From NCBI RefSeq assembly GCF_024228675.1, contig NZ_CP100461.1, positions 930,001-994,000 of the forward strand: a stretch of DNA of 64,000 bases, read 5' to 3'. Under the pieces are notes generated by a model that was not told the origin of the DNA, ran no database searches, and was given only the letters and a program-made list of their open reading frames with translations. The first letter of the stretch is position 1. Every line of letters starts with the position of its first letter. This document shows positions 26,261 to 33,420 of the stretch, one piece after another. This stretch comes from Salinigranum marinum. GTDB lineage: Archaea > Halobacteriota > Halobacteria > Halobacteriales > Haloferacaceae. The translations under genes and the position numbers were made by a program.

Positions 26261-26587
26261 TCAACTCGCGTCCGGATCGGGATTCGTCCGGTTCTCACCG
26301 ACGGTGCGCGTGCGTGTGCGTCGGGGAGCGGGGGGACTGAACGGCCCCGCCGGCAGGTCGCTCACGCACCAGGCGTTCGATCGGGAGCCGACCCTCGTCA
26401 TCCGCACCGGAACGGTCGCCCCGGCAGGAAGCTCGGCCAGCACGGACCGGACGCGATCCGAGTCGTAGTCGACGAGGTGACGGACCTCGTTCGTCTCCTC
26501 GGTTTCGACCGTCATCGCCCCGTGGTCGTTCATCGCGCGTCTGATCACGACCGAGACGGGTGTGGAGCGGAGGGTCTGTCGGGTCAT
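26261..26587 (-). CDS. conserved haloarchaeal protein of unknown function
   Basis: 108 residues with a compact core (MNDHGAMTVETEETNEVRHL followed by VPVRMTRVGSRSNAWCV) and a basic, Thr/Arg/Pro-rich tail. I recognise the core as a small domain seen in many haloarchaea but know no function. A TTTTTAA box about 26 bases upstream supports this start and a leaderless mRNA. The 17-residue lead before MNDHG may be shorter in vivo. Confidence 0.7.
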   Translation of the reverse strand: MTRQTLRSTPVSVVIRRAMNDHGAMTVETEETNEVRHLVDYDSDRVRSVLAELPAGATVPVRMTRVGSRSNAWCVSDLPAGPFSPPAPRRTRTRTVGENRTNPDPDAS

Positions 26588-26761
26588 TGTCGACGATTCG
26601 ACGTGCCACCACTTAAAAACGTCGTGAGAATGTCATTTTCTGACACGCACGACTCCGGCGTCCGGACCCCACAGCCTAGGACGATACGTTCAATGGGATC
26701 GCGCCTCTGATGTGGACGTGACCGCCGAACAGCCACGACGAAACTGGGCCCGAGACGACGG

Positions 26762-27145
26762 GTGCCGCGGCGCGTGAGCGACGCTCGTGACGGCGACGGC
26801 GGCGAGGACGGCGACACGGACGCGCGGGTCTCGGTCGTCGTTCGGCACGCCGACGGCGAGACCACGCTCAGGGTTCGTCGTGGCCGGATCCTCCGCGACG
26901 TACTCCGTGAGCACGGCCTCTCGCCGTACACCCGGCTGACCGAGCGGGCGAACTGCGGGGGTCGTGGCCTCTGTGCGACCTGTGGCGTCCGGCTCCGGGT
27001 GGGCCCCGATCCCCACCACTGGCACGACCGACTCGCCGCCCGGTTCGGCTACCCGCGACTGTCGTGTCAGGTCCGCGTCGAGGAGGCGATGGTCGTCGAA
27101 CTCGACGAGGAAAAACACGTGTGGGGCCGGCGGGAGTCGAAGTGA
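26762..27145 (+). CDS. 2Fe-2S plant-type ferredoxin
   Basis: 127 residues from a GTG; a second in-frame GTG at 26774 is equally possible. After an acidic lead, the beta-grasp fold carries the cluster ligands in ANCGGRGLCATCGVRL (CX5CX2C) with the last cysteine in RLSCQV, the common haloarchaeal arrangement. It is a soluble electron carrier. It is smaller than the main haloarchaeal ferredoxins, and no partner enzyme lies beside it. It is the last host gene before the provirus. Confidence 0.85.
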   Translation: MPRRVSDARDGDGGEDGDTDARVSVVVRHADGETTLRVRRGRILRDVLREHGLSPYTRLTERANCGGRGLCATCGVRLRVGPDPHHWHDRLAARFGYPRLSCQVRVEEAMVVELDEEKHVWGRRESK

Positions 27146-27432
27146 ATCCCGGCAGATTGCGTCAACGTCAGTCGCCCCGACTCTGTCTGCCGATCGAACG
27201 GAGTTACACTGTTACGAGCAGTCGTACCGAGCGCACTCGATCCGCGCTCCTCGCAACCACGAGGCGTCCGGTCGATTGACCGGCTTTGGGTCGTCGAAAC
27301 GAGCTCGTCGAACATGTACGTATCTCTGGATGGACGATTGGGTGAGACGATCCGAGTCCTCACGGAGTTTCACGAGTCAGTGCGGCCACACGACCAAAAC
27401 TCTCATCAGCGAATCCAGTTCGTCCGCAAAAA
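27146..27432. other. gap between ferredoxin gene and provirus
   Basis: About 290 bases without a supported gene. The sequence is less GC-rich than the host average. No RNA fold or repeat stands out apart from a GTTAC-ACT-GTTAC direct pair near 27203. Confidence 0.35.
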
Positions 27433-27568
27433 AGTCCGCTCTCCCCGATTTGAAGCGGACGAGACTCGCTTCGCTCGACTCGCTGCCTCCCGTTCGCTTC
27501 GGTCACGGGAGCGGGGGGCAAGCCGACGGCTCTCGGAGTTGGACTGGTAAGAAAGTCCGCTCTCCCCG
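27433..27568. repeat. distal attachment site, composite
   Basis: Positions 27433-27454 equal the tRNA-Tyr 3' end (39398-39419). Positions 27512-27526 equal the next 15 tRNA bases (39420-39434), but the two are separated by 57 bases that contain a 7-bp hairpin (CTCCCGT/ACGGGAG). A third, 15-bp copy of the same tRNA end lies at 27554-27568. The site is thus a split tRNA fragment followed by another att-like core. Confidence 0.75.
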
Positions 27569-27603
27569 CGGACGGCTCCCGGGCAAACGGACGTCAGCAC
27601 CGC

Positions 27604-28614
27604 TCAGAGCACCTCCAAGTGCGACCGTCGGGTCTCCATCCGCTCGACGTCCGTCCGCTCGTCGTAGTGAAGCTCGATGACCTCTCGGGTGGCGTTCACG
27701 CACTCGGAGACGACGTCCGGCGGGATCCCGAGCGACCGCATGTGCATGATAGCGGCCGACCGGACGTCATGGGGGGACCGAGAGCTCGGACACCGAGACT
27801 CGTACCCGCTGTCGAGTGCTTCGCACTCGTCCACGTCTCGGTCATGTGGACACGCGACTCCCAGGGTACAGGGCCGAGTCACCCGGTACATCGAGTGGCG
27901 AACAGCCGACTCCGACACGCGTCCGTAGCGCGTCGCGACGAGCGGCCGTCGACCGTAGTCGTCGACGACGTCCGACCGGGTCACCCGTCGGTAGTCCTCG
28001 ACGAGCTCAACGATCTCCTCGGAGAGGTGGACTGCTCGCTCACCTTCGACACCATTCTTGAGCGGCGTCTTTGTCTCCGGCCGATGGACGAACGTCGCGA
28101 ACTGCTCGTCCGGGTGGTAGTCGTCGACGTCGAGCGCGCGGAGGCCGCCGAGTCGACAGCCGATGTGGAACAGCAGGGCAACCAGGACGTGCTGAAGCGA
28201 CGCGTACTCGAACCGTTCCAGGTGTTCGAGGACTTCCTGAACCCGCTCCGGTTCGAGCGCGTGGTCTCGTGAGAGCTCTCGACGAGAAAGTGAGGGGATC
28301 AGCACCTTGTCCGAGAGACCCGACTCGACGGCCTCGATCGCCTCGCAGTAGCTCAGGAATGCTCGGTAGGTGTAGGAGTTCCCGCGGATCGTCGTCTCGC
28401 GAACGCCGGCGTCGCGACGGCTCTGGAAGTACCGCTCGATGTCACGCCCGGTGAGGTCGTTCAGGTTCGTGAGCTCCTCCGCCTCTATCCACTCGCGGAA
28501 CTGCTTCAGCCGGTAGCCGTGGGCCTCGATCGTCTTCTGACGGACGCTCCCCGACCGGTGAGAGAGATACAGGTCGACCGCCTCACTCGGCGAGATGGGT
28601 TCGAGGTCGGTCAT
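27604..28614 (-). CDS. int: tyrosine recombinase (viral integrase)
   Basis: 336 residues from the ATG at 28614, which overlaps the stop of the preceding gene; an upstream in-frame start at 28647 falls inside that gene. The N-terminal SAM-like DNA-binding domain (SEAVDLYLSHRSGSVRQKTI) is followed by a catalytic domain with Arg154 (HIGCRLGGLRAL), His282 and Arg285 (SPHDVRSAA), and the nucleophile Tyr317 (ELHYDERTD). A cysteine/histidine insertion (CTLGVACPHDRDVDEC) before the HxxR box is typical of haloarchaeal virus and plasmid integrases. Its position next to the distal att site supports its role in recombination at tRNA-Tyr. It is the last gene of an overlapping minus-strand operon. Confidence 0.93.
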   Translation of the reverse strand: MTDLEPISPSEAVDLYLSHRSGSVRQKTIEAHGYRLKQFREWIEAEELTNLNDLTGRDIERYFQSRRDAGVRETTIRGNSYTYRAFLSYCEAIEAVESGLSDKVLIPSLSRRELSRDHALEPERVQEVLEHLERFEYASLQHVLVALLFHIGCRLGGLRALDVDDYHPDEQFATFVHRPETKTPLKNGVEGERAVHLSEEIVELVEDYRRVTRSDVVDDYGRRPLVATRYGRVSESAVRHSMYRVTRPCTLGVACPHDRDVDECEALDSGYESRCPSSRSPHDVRSAAIMHMRSLGIPPDVVSECVNATREVIELHYDERTDVERMETRRSHLEVL

Positions 28615-28829
28615 CAGTACGAGATGTGCAGCGCGGTCGCGCCACACACCTTACACTCGGTCCCGAGCGCCAGCGCCGTGACGCCCGACTCTTCGTGCTC
28701 GTTCGTGTACGTCGCCTTGACCTTCCCTGACCGGCACTCATTGCACCGGAGTTCCGACAGGGAGAAGACGTACTCGCGGTCGTCGTGGACGACCACGAAG
28801 CCGTCGTCTCGCTGTTTGGTCTCGATCAT
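28614..28829 (-). CDS. small viral zinc-binding protein
   Basis: 71 residues starting MIETKQRDDGFVVVHDD. Two cysteine pairs (CNEC near residue 29 and CKVC near residue 59) would form a zinc ribbon. Its stop overlaps the integrase start and its start overlaps the stop of the gene upstream, so it is translationally coupled on both sides. Such proteins are common in early regions of haloviruses; function unknown. Confidence 0.75.
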   Translation of the reverse strand: MIETKQRDDGFVVVHDDREYVFSLSELRCNECRSGKVKATYTNEHEESGVTALALGTECKVCGATALHISY

Positions 28830-29080
28830 CAGTCGAACCCCCGCTGGCGAAGATCCCGCTCACCGATGACCTGTCGGGCTTCTCGAACCGTCTCGTAGTC
28901 GACGCGGCACGACTCGTCGCAGAACGTGAGCCCGGCGTTCCGGAGGACCTCACCCACATTTAATGGCTCGTTACAGTAGTCGCACCCCGGGGTGTCGCGG
29001 GTCAGCCACGCCTCGAGGAGTGAACCGATCTGGACGTCGATCCAGTCCGACGCCACCGTGTTGAACGCGTACGGATCCAT
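28829..29080 (-). CDS. small viral zinc-binding protein
   Basis: 83 residues from the ATG at 29080 that overlaps the preceding stop. A treble-clef-like pattern is seen: CDYC in TPGCDYCNEPL and CDESC in LTFCDESCRVDYETV, followed by a basic helix. This resembles small nucleic-acid-associated proteins, but no specific family is recognised. Coupled within the integrase operon. Confidence 0.72.
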   Translation of the reverse strand: MDPYAFNTVASDWIDVQIGSLLEAWLTRDTPGCDYCNEPLNVGEVLRNAGLTFCDESCRVDYETVREARQVIGERDLRQRGFD

Positions 29081-29289
29081 CACTCGGCCCTCCGGTCGGC
29101 CGCCGTCTGGAATCCCCACTCGTCGAGCGTCGTCGGAGAAGAGTCATCAACACGCACTTCGACAGGATGGACGTCGTTGGCCGCGGTCCGGTGCGCGTGA
29201 CTCTCCTCAGCGTGCTGTCTCGCCCGGTACTCGTCGTCGAACGTCCGCCCGCAGGGACACCGGAAACGCAGTGCCGTCTCGGAGCTCAT
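29080..29289 (-). CDS. small C2H2-like zinc finger protein
   Basis: 69 residues. The N-terminal half has a short zinc finger (FRCPCGRTFDDEYRARQHAE followed by ESHAHR) with a CxC pair and a spaced His pair. The C-terminal half is polar. Start and stop overlap neighbours by a few bases. A nucleic-acid or protein-binding role is plausible but not shown. Confidence 0.7.
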   Translation of the reverse strand: MSSETALRFRCPCGRTFDDEYRARQHAEESHAHRTAANDVHPVEVRVDDSSPTTLDEWGFQTAADRRAE

Positions 29290-29429
29290 GACTCGACCCT
29301 CTCGTACTCGACAGTGTGACCCGGACGGCCGTCCTCGTGCATCTTTGCGAGCCCTCGAACCGTCCGCTCGGTCGTTTCGAGGGTGTTCTCCGCGTCACAG
29401 TCGCGGCAGGAGATGTGCCACATCGTCAT
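29286..29429 (-). CDS. 47-residue viral CxxC protein
   Basis: Starts MTMWHISCRDCDAENTLETT, with a single CRDC pair; the rest is charged (VRGLAKMHEDGRPGHTVEYE). It overlaps the upstream gene by four bases (ATGA) and the downstream gene by four bases, which is the main support for it being real. Possibly dimerises around one zinc. Function unknown. Confidence 0.65.
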   Translation of the reverse strand: MTMWHISCRDCDAENTLETTERTVRGLAKMHEDGRPGHTVEYERVES

Positions 29430-29743
29430 CGGTCCTCCCGGTCGTCGGGGTCGACCCGACCGTGGATGTCCCGGTAGCCCAGCTCGAACTCGGCGTCCTG
29501 AATCGCCGTCGCGAGCGCCTCCGGCGTCGACGACTCACTCTGCTGTAGCAGTTCGTCCGGCTCGTGCTGGAAGTAGTCCCAGCGCCGCATGAACTCGAAG
29601 AGAATCGCGTTCTGCGTCTCGACGGCGACCGCCAGCCGTTCGAGCGTCCGGTTCAAATCGTCCGTACCGGGTGATTTATGCCCGGTGTCGTTCTTGTTAC
29701 ACTTGGTTTTCCTCGCCCGAAAGCCAAGACGGGCCGGTCCCAC
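29426..29743 (-). CDS. small viral coiled-coil protein, first gene of the integrase operon
   Basis: Up to 105 residues from a GTG at 29743; a TTG within DDLNRTLERL would give a shorter protein. The central part (LNRTLERLAVAVETQNAILF) is a helix with heptad-like hydrophobics, and the C-terminus is acidic (RDIHGRVDPDDREDR). No family recognised. Its start lies next to the AT-rich control region, so the integrase operon probably begins here. Confidence 0.6.
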   Translation of the reverse strand: MGPARLGFRARKTKCNKNDTGHKSPGTDDLNRTLERLAVAVETQNAILFEFMRRWDYFQHEPDELLQQSESSTPEALATAIQDAEFELGYRDIHGRVDPDDREDR

Positions 29744-29933
29744 GAACCGGTCCGTTTCTCGCAGACCACGAGACGATGAGGCCCGTCTATAGCTTTCGTT
29801 GCAAGCTAGAATGGTGTCTGTAAAATATAGTTTATCCCCAAATCTCTACCTGAGAATATAATTTCTACTTTATATTGTTTGAAAATATCCGCTGTTGTGT
29901 GCTACAATCTATATGCGCTACTCTGGGAGGTGG
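29744..29933. promoter_or_regulatory. AT-rich divergent control region of the provirus
   Basis: About 190 bases between the integrase operon (minus) and the PhiH1-like repressor (plus). Its AT content is far above that of the rest of the window, with candidate TATA boxes such as AGCTATAGAC (minus, near 29790) and TATAATTT/TATATTG (near 29855-29877). GGGAGGTGG just before the ATG at 29934 is a good ribosome site. The position fits a lysogeny switch. Confidence 0.6.
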
Positions 29934-30203
29934 ATGTCTATTGTGGATGACAGAATATTAGAATATATCCACGAGAACGGTTCTGGTTCCCCTAAAAAGA
30001 TGAAAGAGGAGGGTAAGATACGCTACACACCTCAGTATGTGGCCGAGCGTTGTCGTGAATTGACAAAACACGATCTTCTCCAACATCTCGGGAATGGCGT
30101 CTACGTGATCACAGAGAAGGGAGAAGCGTATCTCGCGGGTGACCTCGATACGGGAGAGGTAGACGAAGACGGATCGGGAAGCGAGCGGCCGGCGAGCGCG
30201 TAA
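29934..30203 (+). CDS. PhiH1 repressor-like winged-helix protein
   Basis: 89 residues from the ATG at 29934, which has a strong GGGAGG site. The wHTH (VDDRILEYIHENGSGSPKKM, YTPQYVAERCRELTKHDLL, GNGVYVITEKGEAYLAGDLD) is the pattern of the repressor family named after halophage PhiH1. It would bind DNA and probably keeps the provirus silent from the neighbouring AT-rich region. Its coding sequence is visibly less GC-rich than host genes, which suits a viral origin. Single gene, divergent from the integrase operon. Confidence 0.85.
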   Translation: MSIVDDRILEYIHENGSGSPKKMKEEGKIRYTPQYVAERCRELTKHDLLQHLGNGVYVITEKGEAYLAGDLDTGEVDEDGSGSERPASA

Positions 30204-30423
30204 ACCGGCAATTTTGACGCACGAAGTACCAGAATCCAGAGAGAAAACCCGGTAAGCAAACTGGTACGTTCCGAAAGTCTTTATCTCCGAATGGCCGTCA
30301 CAGGCCCAGAGGCACCCCTTCAACCGACGATAATGTTTCTGAGCGCCGATTCTGACCTCCCACCGGTGTACGCACCAATTGCCCGCCCAATTGCTTATAC
30401 CCGTAGAGATTCGAACTGAGAGC

Positions 30424-30684
30424 ATGGCAACCGACGAGAGTAGCGAAGCGACGGATGAAACCACCGTCAACGAGAACTACGCCGCGACGATTCCCGCCCG
30501 TGTCCGGGAGCGCGTCGACGTCCAACCGGGAGACAAGATTCGGTGGACGGCGACCGAGGAAGGACAGCTCCGTGTGGAGGTCGTGAAACAACGATACGGC
30601 GTCTGGGAAGACGCCGAACCGCAGAGCCTCGGTGAGGTGACCGAGGAGGACATCGACGCGATGGGAATCGACACGAGCGACTGA
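30424..30684 (+). CDS. VapB-type antitoxin (AbrB/SpoVT fold)
   Basis: 86 residues from the ATG at 30424. The swapped-hairpin core is YAATIPARVRERVDVQPGDK followed by IRWTATEEGQLRVEVV, and an acidic tail (EVTEEDIDAMGIDTSD) likely covers the toxin active site. GCTTATACC about 27 bases upstream is a TATA box for a leaderless transcript. It overlaps the toxin start (TGATG), so the pair is co-translated and usually autoregulated by AbrB binding. Confidence 0.85.
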   Translation: MATDESSEATDETTVNENYAATIPARVRERVDVQPGDKIRWTATEEGQLRVEVVKQRYGVWEDAEPQSLGEVTEEDIDAMGIDTSD

Positions 30685-31115
30685 TGCGGGCGGCACTTCT
30701 CGATTCGAACGTCATCATCTACGCCCGAAACAGCGACTCCGGGGAGCGACACGAGCGGTCGCTAGAGATCGTCAAAGGAATCGACCGGGGTGAGCTGCCG
30801 ACGGCCCACGTGACGGACTACGTAGTTGCAGAGACGCTGAATCTGATGCACAGCCGAGACGCTCACCGACTCGGTGAGGAGACGTACGATCTACTGTATG
30901 ACAGCGCCGGATTCGAAATCCGACACACCGCGAAGAACGACTTCACCGAGGGCGTGCGGCTGTACCGTCGTCACGAGAAGCTGTCGTTCGTTGACTGCAT
31001 TCTGGCCGCGTACATGGACCGAGTCGGGCTTGAGTACATCTACACCTTGGACGGGGAGTTTGACCGTCTCGACTGGGTGACTCGGCTATCGACGGCCGAC
31101 AATCCGTTTTCCTAG
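30684..31115 (+). CDS. VapC-type PIN-domain toxin
   Basis: 143 residues. PIN acidic residues are visible: Asp8 in ALLDSNVIIYA, Glu in VVAETLNLM, Asp in LSFVDCILAAY and Asp in YTLDGEFD. The family cuts RNA, often a tRNA or rRNA. Located inside the provirus, the pair may stabilise the element or act against competing viruses. It ends one base before the convergent gene. Confidence 0.87.
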   Translation: MRAALLDSNVIIYARNSDSGERHERSLEIVKGIDRGELPTAHVTDYVVAETLNLMHSRDAHRLGEETYDLLYDSAGFEIRHTAKNDFTEGVRLYRRHEKLSFVDCILAAYMDRVGLEYIYTLDGEFDRLDWVTRLSTADNPFS

Positions 31116-31116
31116 G

Positions 31117-31389
31117 TCACACTTCCTCGTAGGTCTTCTCGAAAATCTCCCGTCCGCATGGGTAGATTTCGCCCTCAACACCCACGATCAGGTAGTCGCC
31201 GGCCTCTCCGACGACCGTTCCTTCCCGCGTGTCGATTTCGACGCGCTGGGTGAGCTGCTTCGCGTCGATCACGACGGGGCGCTTCCGGTAGCGACCCCAC
31301 TCGTCTCCCTCAAGGGAGACGTCGGTCTCTTCGAGGGCGCGTCGTCGACGACCGAGCAGCACCAGCAGCGCCTGTGTCGGCAGGATCAT
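31117..31389 (-). CDS. viral conserved small protein
   Basis: 90 residues. A hydrophobic start (MILPTQALLVLLGRRRRA) precedes a domain with KRPVVIDAKQLTQRVEI and GEAGDYLIVGVEGEIYPCGREIF, which resembles a short beta domain found in many bacteriophage and archaeal virus accessory proteins. Function unknown. Its start overlaps the stop of the upstream mini-membrane gene by four bases. Last gene of the leftward ATPase operon. Confidence 0.75.
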   Translation of the reverse strand: MILPTQALLVLLGRRRRALEETDVSLEGDEWGRYRKRPVVIDAKQLTQRVEIDTREGTVVGEAGDYLIVGVEGEIYPCGREIFEKTYEEV

Positions 31390-31496
31390 CTGAACACCTC
31401 ACTCAGAGTGAGCCAGAAGAGCGTTTCAGCGATTGAGCCGAAGAACACACCCAACGTGACGCCTGCCAGCACCGCGAGAAATTCGAAGAGGATCAT
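31386..31496 (-). CDS. 36-residue single-TM viral protein
   Basis: MILFEFLAVLAGVTLGVFFG begins a protein that is almost wholly one membrane helix. It overlaps the ATPase stop and the next start by four bases each, so it is coupled on both sides. Tiny membrane proteins beside packaging ATPases are usual in membrane-containing viruses. The longer open frame upstream to 31661 lies inside the ATPase gene and is rejected. Confidence 0.65.
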   Translation of the reverse strand: MILFEFLAVLAGVTLGVFFGSIAETLFWLTLSEVFR

Positions 31497-32107
31497 CCGT
31501 ACCGCTTCTCCGTCTCGCCCCGATAGAGGACGTTCATTCGCTTGTCGAACACGACGTACTCGTACGGCGCCGTGGGGAGTTCGTCGCGAGGAATCGAGAA
31601 GTACCTCAGAAAGCCGTCGTGGAATACTGACCACTCGCCGACCCACACCCAGTATTTGCACTGCTTGATGGGTGTGTAGTCGAAGTCAGACGGGTCCTGA
31701 GTCGCGATGACTACTTTCAGGGCACGGTCGCGATCCTCGTGGAGCATCCGTTTCACCGGGTTGTCGACGTCGACCTTTCCATCGGGGAGGACCTCGTGAG
31801 CTTCGTCGATGACGACTTGCACTGGGTAGCCTGTCGCGTCGTGGTACTCGTGGGCCACCTGTCGCACCTCACGCGCCGTCTCTACGGGCTCACTGGTGAT
31901 CCAGTTCAGACGCACCGCGGGCGACTGGCGGGCTTCTGAGGCGCTTCTGACAGTCGCTGCGGAATCGAGGTGTCGACCCGAGAGTCCGTCGGCTCCCGTG
32001 TGGTTGATCCAGATGCTCAGGCCGTTGTACTCGGCCTGCATCTGCCGCATCAGCGTCGTCTTGCCGCCCCCGCTGTCCCCGGCGACGAGCGTGTGGTACG
32101 CCTGCAT
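31493..32107 (-). CDS. viral packaging-type P-loop ATPase (FtsK/HerA-like)
   Basis: 204 residues. Walker A is LVAGDSGGGKTTLMRQMQ, Walker B is VQVVIDEAHEVLPDG, and a sensor-like IATQDPSDFD follows. The small size and motif spacing fit the A32/FtsK-HerA packaging ATPases of internal-membrane icosahedral viruses such as the sphaerolipoviruses. It would pump viral DNA into procapsids. It lies directly after an acidic wHTH-like gene, with no spacing. Confidence 0.85.
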   Translation of the reverse strand: MQAYHTLVAGDSGGGKTTLMRQMQAEYNGLSIWINHTGADGLSGRHLDSAATVRSASEARQSPAVRLNWITSEPVETAREVRQVAHEYHDATGYPVQVVIDEAHEVLPDGKVDVDNPVKRMLHEDRDRALKVVIATQDPSDFDYTPIKQCKYWVWVGEWSVFHDGFLRYFSIPRDELPTAPYEYVVFDKRMNVLYRGETEKRYG

Positions 32108-32503
32108 CTACAGCTCACCTTCCTCGGCGGCCTCAGCGAACGCGTCCGCCACCTCTTCGTCGCTCGCTCCCTCGCTGTCGGCCTCGGTGGCCTCCCCTCC
32201 CTCGATTCCGACGGCGTGGTACGCGGCGGCTCCGAAGTTCACCAGCACTGGCGTCCCGCTCCCGCCACCGCGCCCGGTCTGTCCGTGGAGAACTTTGCGG
32301 ACGCCGACGATCGCGTTCGACGGGGCCGGCCCGATTCCCATTTTCCGCTCGATCTCGCTCGGCGAGATGTCGGGCTCCGTGTGTAAGAGTAGATCGAGGA
32401 CGTCCTTCGGTCCTGACTCCGGCTCGACGTCGGGAGCGCTCGTCGACCCCTCGCACCCGGCGCTCCCGAGTGTATCACCCGGAGAGGGTGGCAGATCACT
32501 CAT
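32108..32503 (-). CDS. viral acidic protein with possible wHTH
   Basis: 131 residues from the ATG at 32503, eight bases inside the preceding gene. The middle (VLDLLLHTEPDISPSEIERK) reads as a helix-turn-helix-like segment; the C-terminus is very acidic (EVADAFAEAAEEGEL). No family recognised. Position just before the ATPase suggests an assembly or regulatory role, which is inference. Confidence 0.65.
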   Translation of the reverse strand: MSDLPPSPGDTLGSAGCEGSTSAPDVEPESGPKDVLDLLLHTEPDISPSEIERKMGIGPAPSNAIVGVRKVLHGQTGRGGGSGTPVLVNFGAAAYHAVGIEGGEATEADSEGASDEEVADAFAEAAEEGEL

Positions 32504-32981
32504 TCCAGACCACCCATTCCTCGTCGGTCGAGCAGTTCGGACAGCCGAAGTCGTGGTCAGTGTGTTCGCTCGCGTCGAAGTAGACGTCTCCCCCGCACTC
32601 GGGGCACGTCGGGTCATCAGACGGGTCGCCCCCATCCGTTGTCGCCGGAGTCGGGTCCGGGTCCGGCCCATCGAAGATCGGGTTGCCCCCATCCGTCGCG
32701 GCCGTCTCAGCGGGCGCGGGCGACTCGTCGACGACCGGCTCGGGCTCCTGGTCGTCATCGAGGTCGTCGGCCTCGTCCTGGTCGGTCGGCTCGTCGACGT
32801 CCTCGCTCGGCTTCATCATCGGATGGTCGTCGACGTCGACGAGCTCGACGAGCGGGTCCGCCCACTCGGGATGACTACACGACGCTTCGTGCTGCGACAG
32901 ACCGATCCGAGCGTACCAGCGTCCACAGTTCTGACACTGGTACTCGTCCGGTCCGTCCGGCTCGCGGCTCCCTCCCGCCAT
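32496..32981 (-). CDS. viral double zinc-finger protein with acidic linker
   Basis: 161 residues. An N-terminal finger (CQNCGRWYARIGLSQHEASC) and a C-terminal zinc ribbon (CPECGGDVYF ... CPNC) flank about 90 acidic, Asp/Pro-rich residues containing an ATDGG(N/D)P repeat. Likely nucleic-acid or protein bridging. Overlaps the next gene by eight bases and the previous by one codon position. Confidence 0.75.
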   Translation of the reverse strand: MAGGSREPDGPDEYQCQNCGRWYARIGLSQHEASCSHPEWADPLVELVDVDDHPMMKPSEDVDEPTDQDEADDLDDDQEPEPVVDESPAPAETAATDGGNPIFDGPDPDPTPATTDGGDPSDDPTCPECGGDVYFDASEHTDHDFGCPNCSTDEEWVVWNE

Positions 32982-33169
32982 TACAGTACCCCTCCGAGCA
33001 GCGAGACGACCGCCGAGAGGGTCGACTCCAATCCAGACAGCGACAGCCCCATCTCGATCAGCAAGAGCAAGAAGAACCCTCGCCGCGTGAACGGCCGCGT
33101 TGTCTCGTTGCCCCGCAGGTCCGCCACCGCGGCGGCCACGAAGGCGAGTCCAATTTCAACGATACTCAT
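32981..33169 (-). CDS. 62-residue viral membrane protein
   Basis: MSIVEIGLAFVAAAVADLRG starts a protein with two hydrophobic stretches (the second near FFLLLLIEMGLSLSGL). Its stop overlaps the next start (TAATG). It is the first gene of the leftward ATPase operon, just beside the ACCCGAT array. Function unknown. Confidence 0.68.
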   Translation of the reverse strand: MSIVEIGLAFVAAAVADLRGNETTRPFTRRGFFLLLLIEMGLSLSGLESTLSAVVSLLGGVL

Positions 33170-33196
33170 GATAATCGAGGGACTGCGGCGGGTCTT

Positions 33197-33314
33197 ACCC
33201 GATTAGAGTGGGTCCGACCCGATGCTGTCTGTCGATTGAACCCCTATCGGGCTTGACCCTTACCCGCCGGGTATCACCCGATATAATCGGGTCGACCCCT
33301 GGGTCCGACCCGAT
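33197..33314. promoter_or_regulatory. ACCCGAT/ATCGGGT operator-like array
   Basis: The heptamer ACCCGAT occurs at 33197-33203, 33217-33223, 33276-33282 and 33308-33314, and its complement at 33286-33292. The copies at 33276 and 33286 form a perfect 7-3-7 palindrome around a TATAA-like core, and GGGTCCGACCCGAT is present twice (33210 and 33301). Further degenerate copies run to about 33375. The array lies between the divergent ATPase and structural operons and is the natural place for a shared regulator or replication protein. Confidence 0.7.
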
Positions 33315-33420
33315 TTTCGGTGGGTTCGCCCCGAACCCGTTGATGGGTCGCCCCCAACCCATCGGTGGGTCGGGGGCACTCCACCCGGACAATCCCCTCT
33401 CTCTCCTGGTAAGTCATGCA

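Noticed and set aside
27201-27216. GTTAC-ACT-GTTAC near the ferredoxin gene as a fourth viral palindrome
   Set aside because: The halves are direct, not inverted, and the site lies outside the att repeats.
27314-27550. 78-residue plus-strand frame beside the distal att site
   Set aside because: It runs through the att repeats and the hairpin insert and has a composition typical of non-coding sequence.
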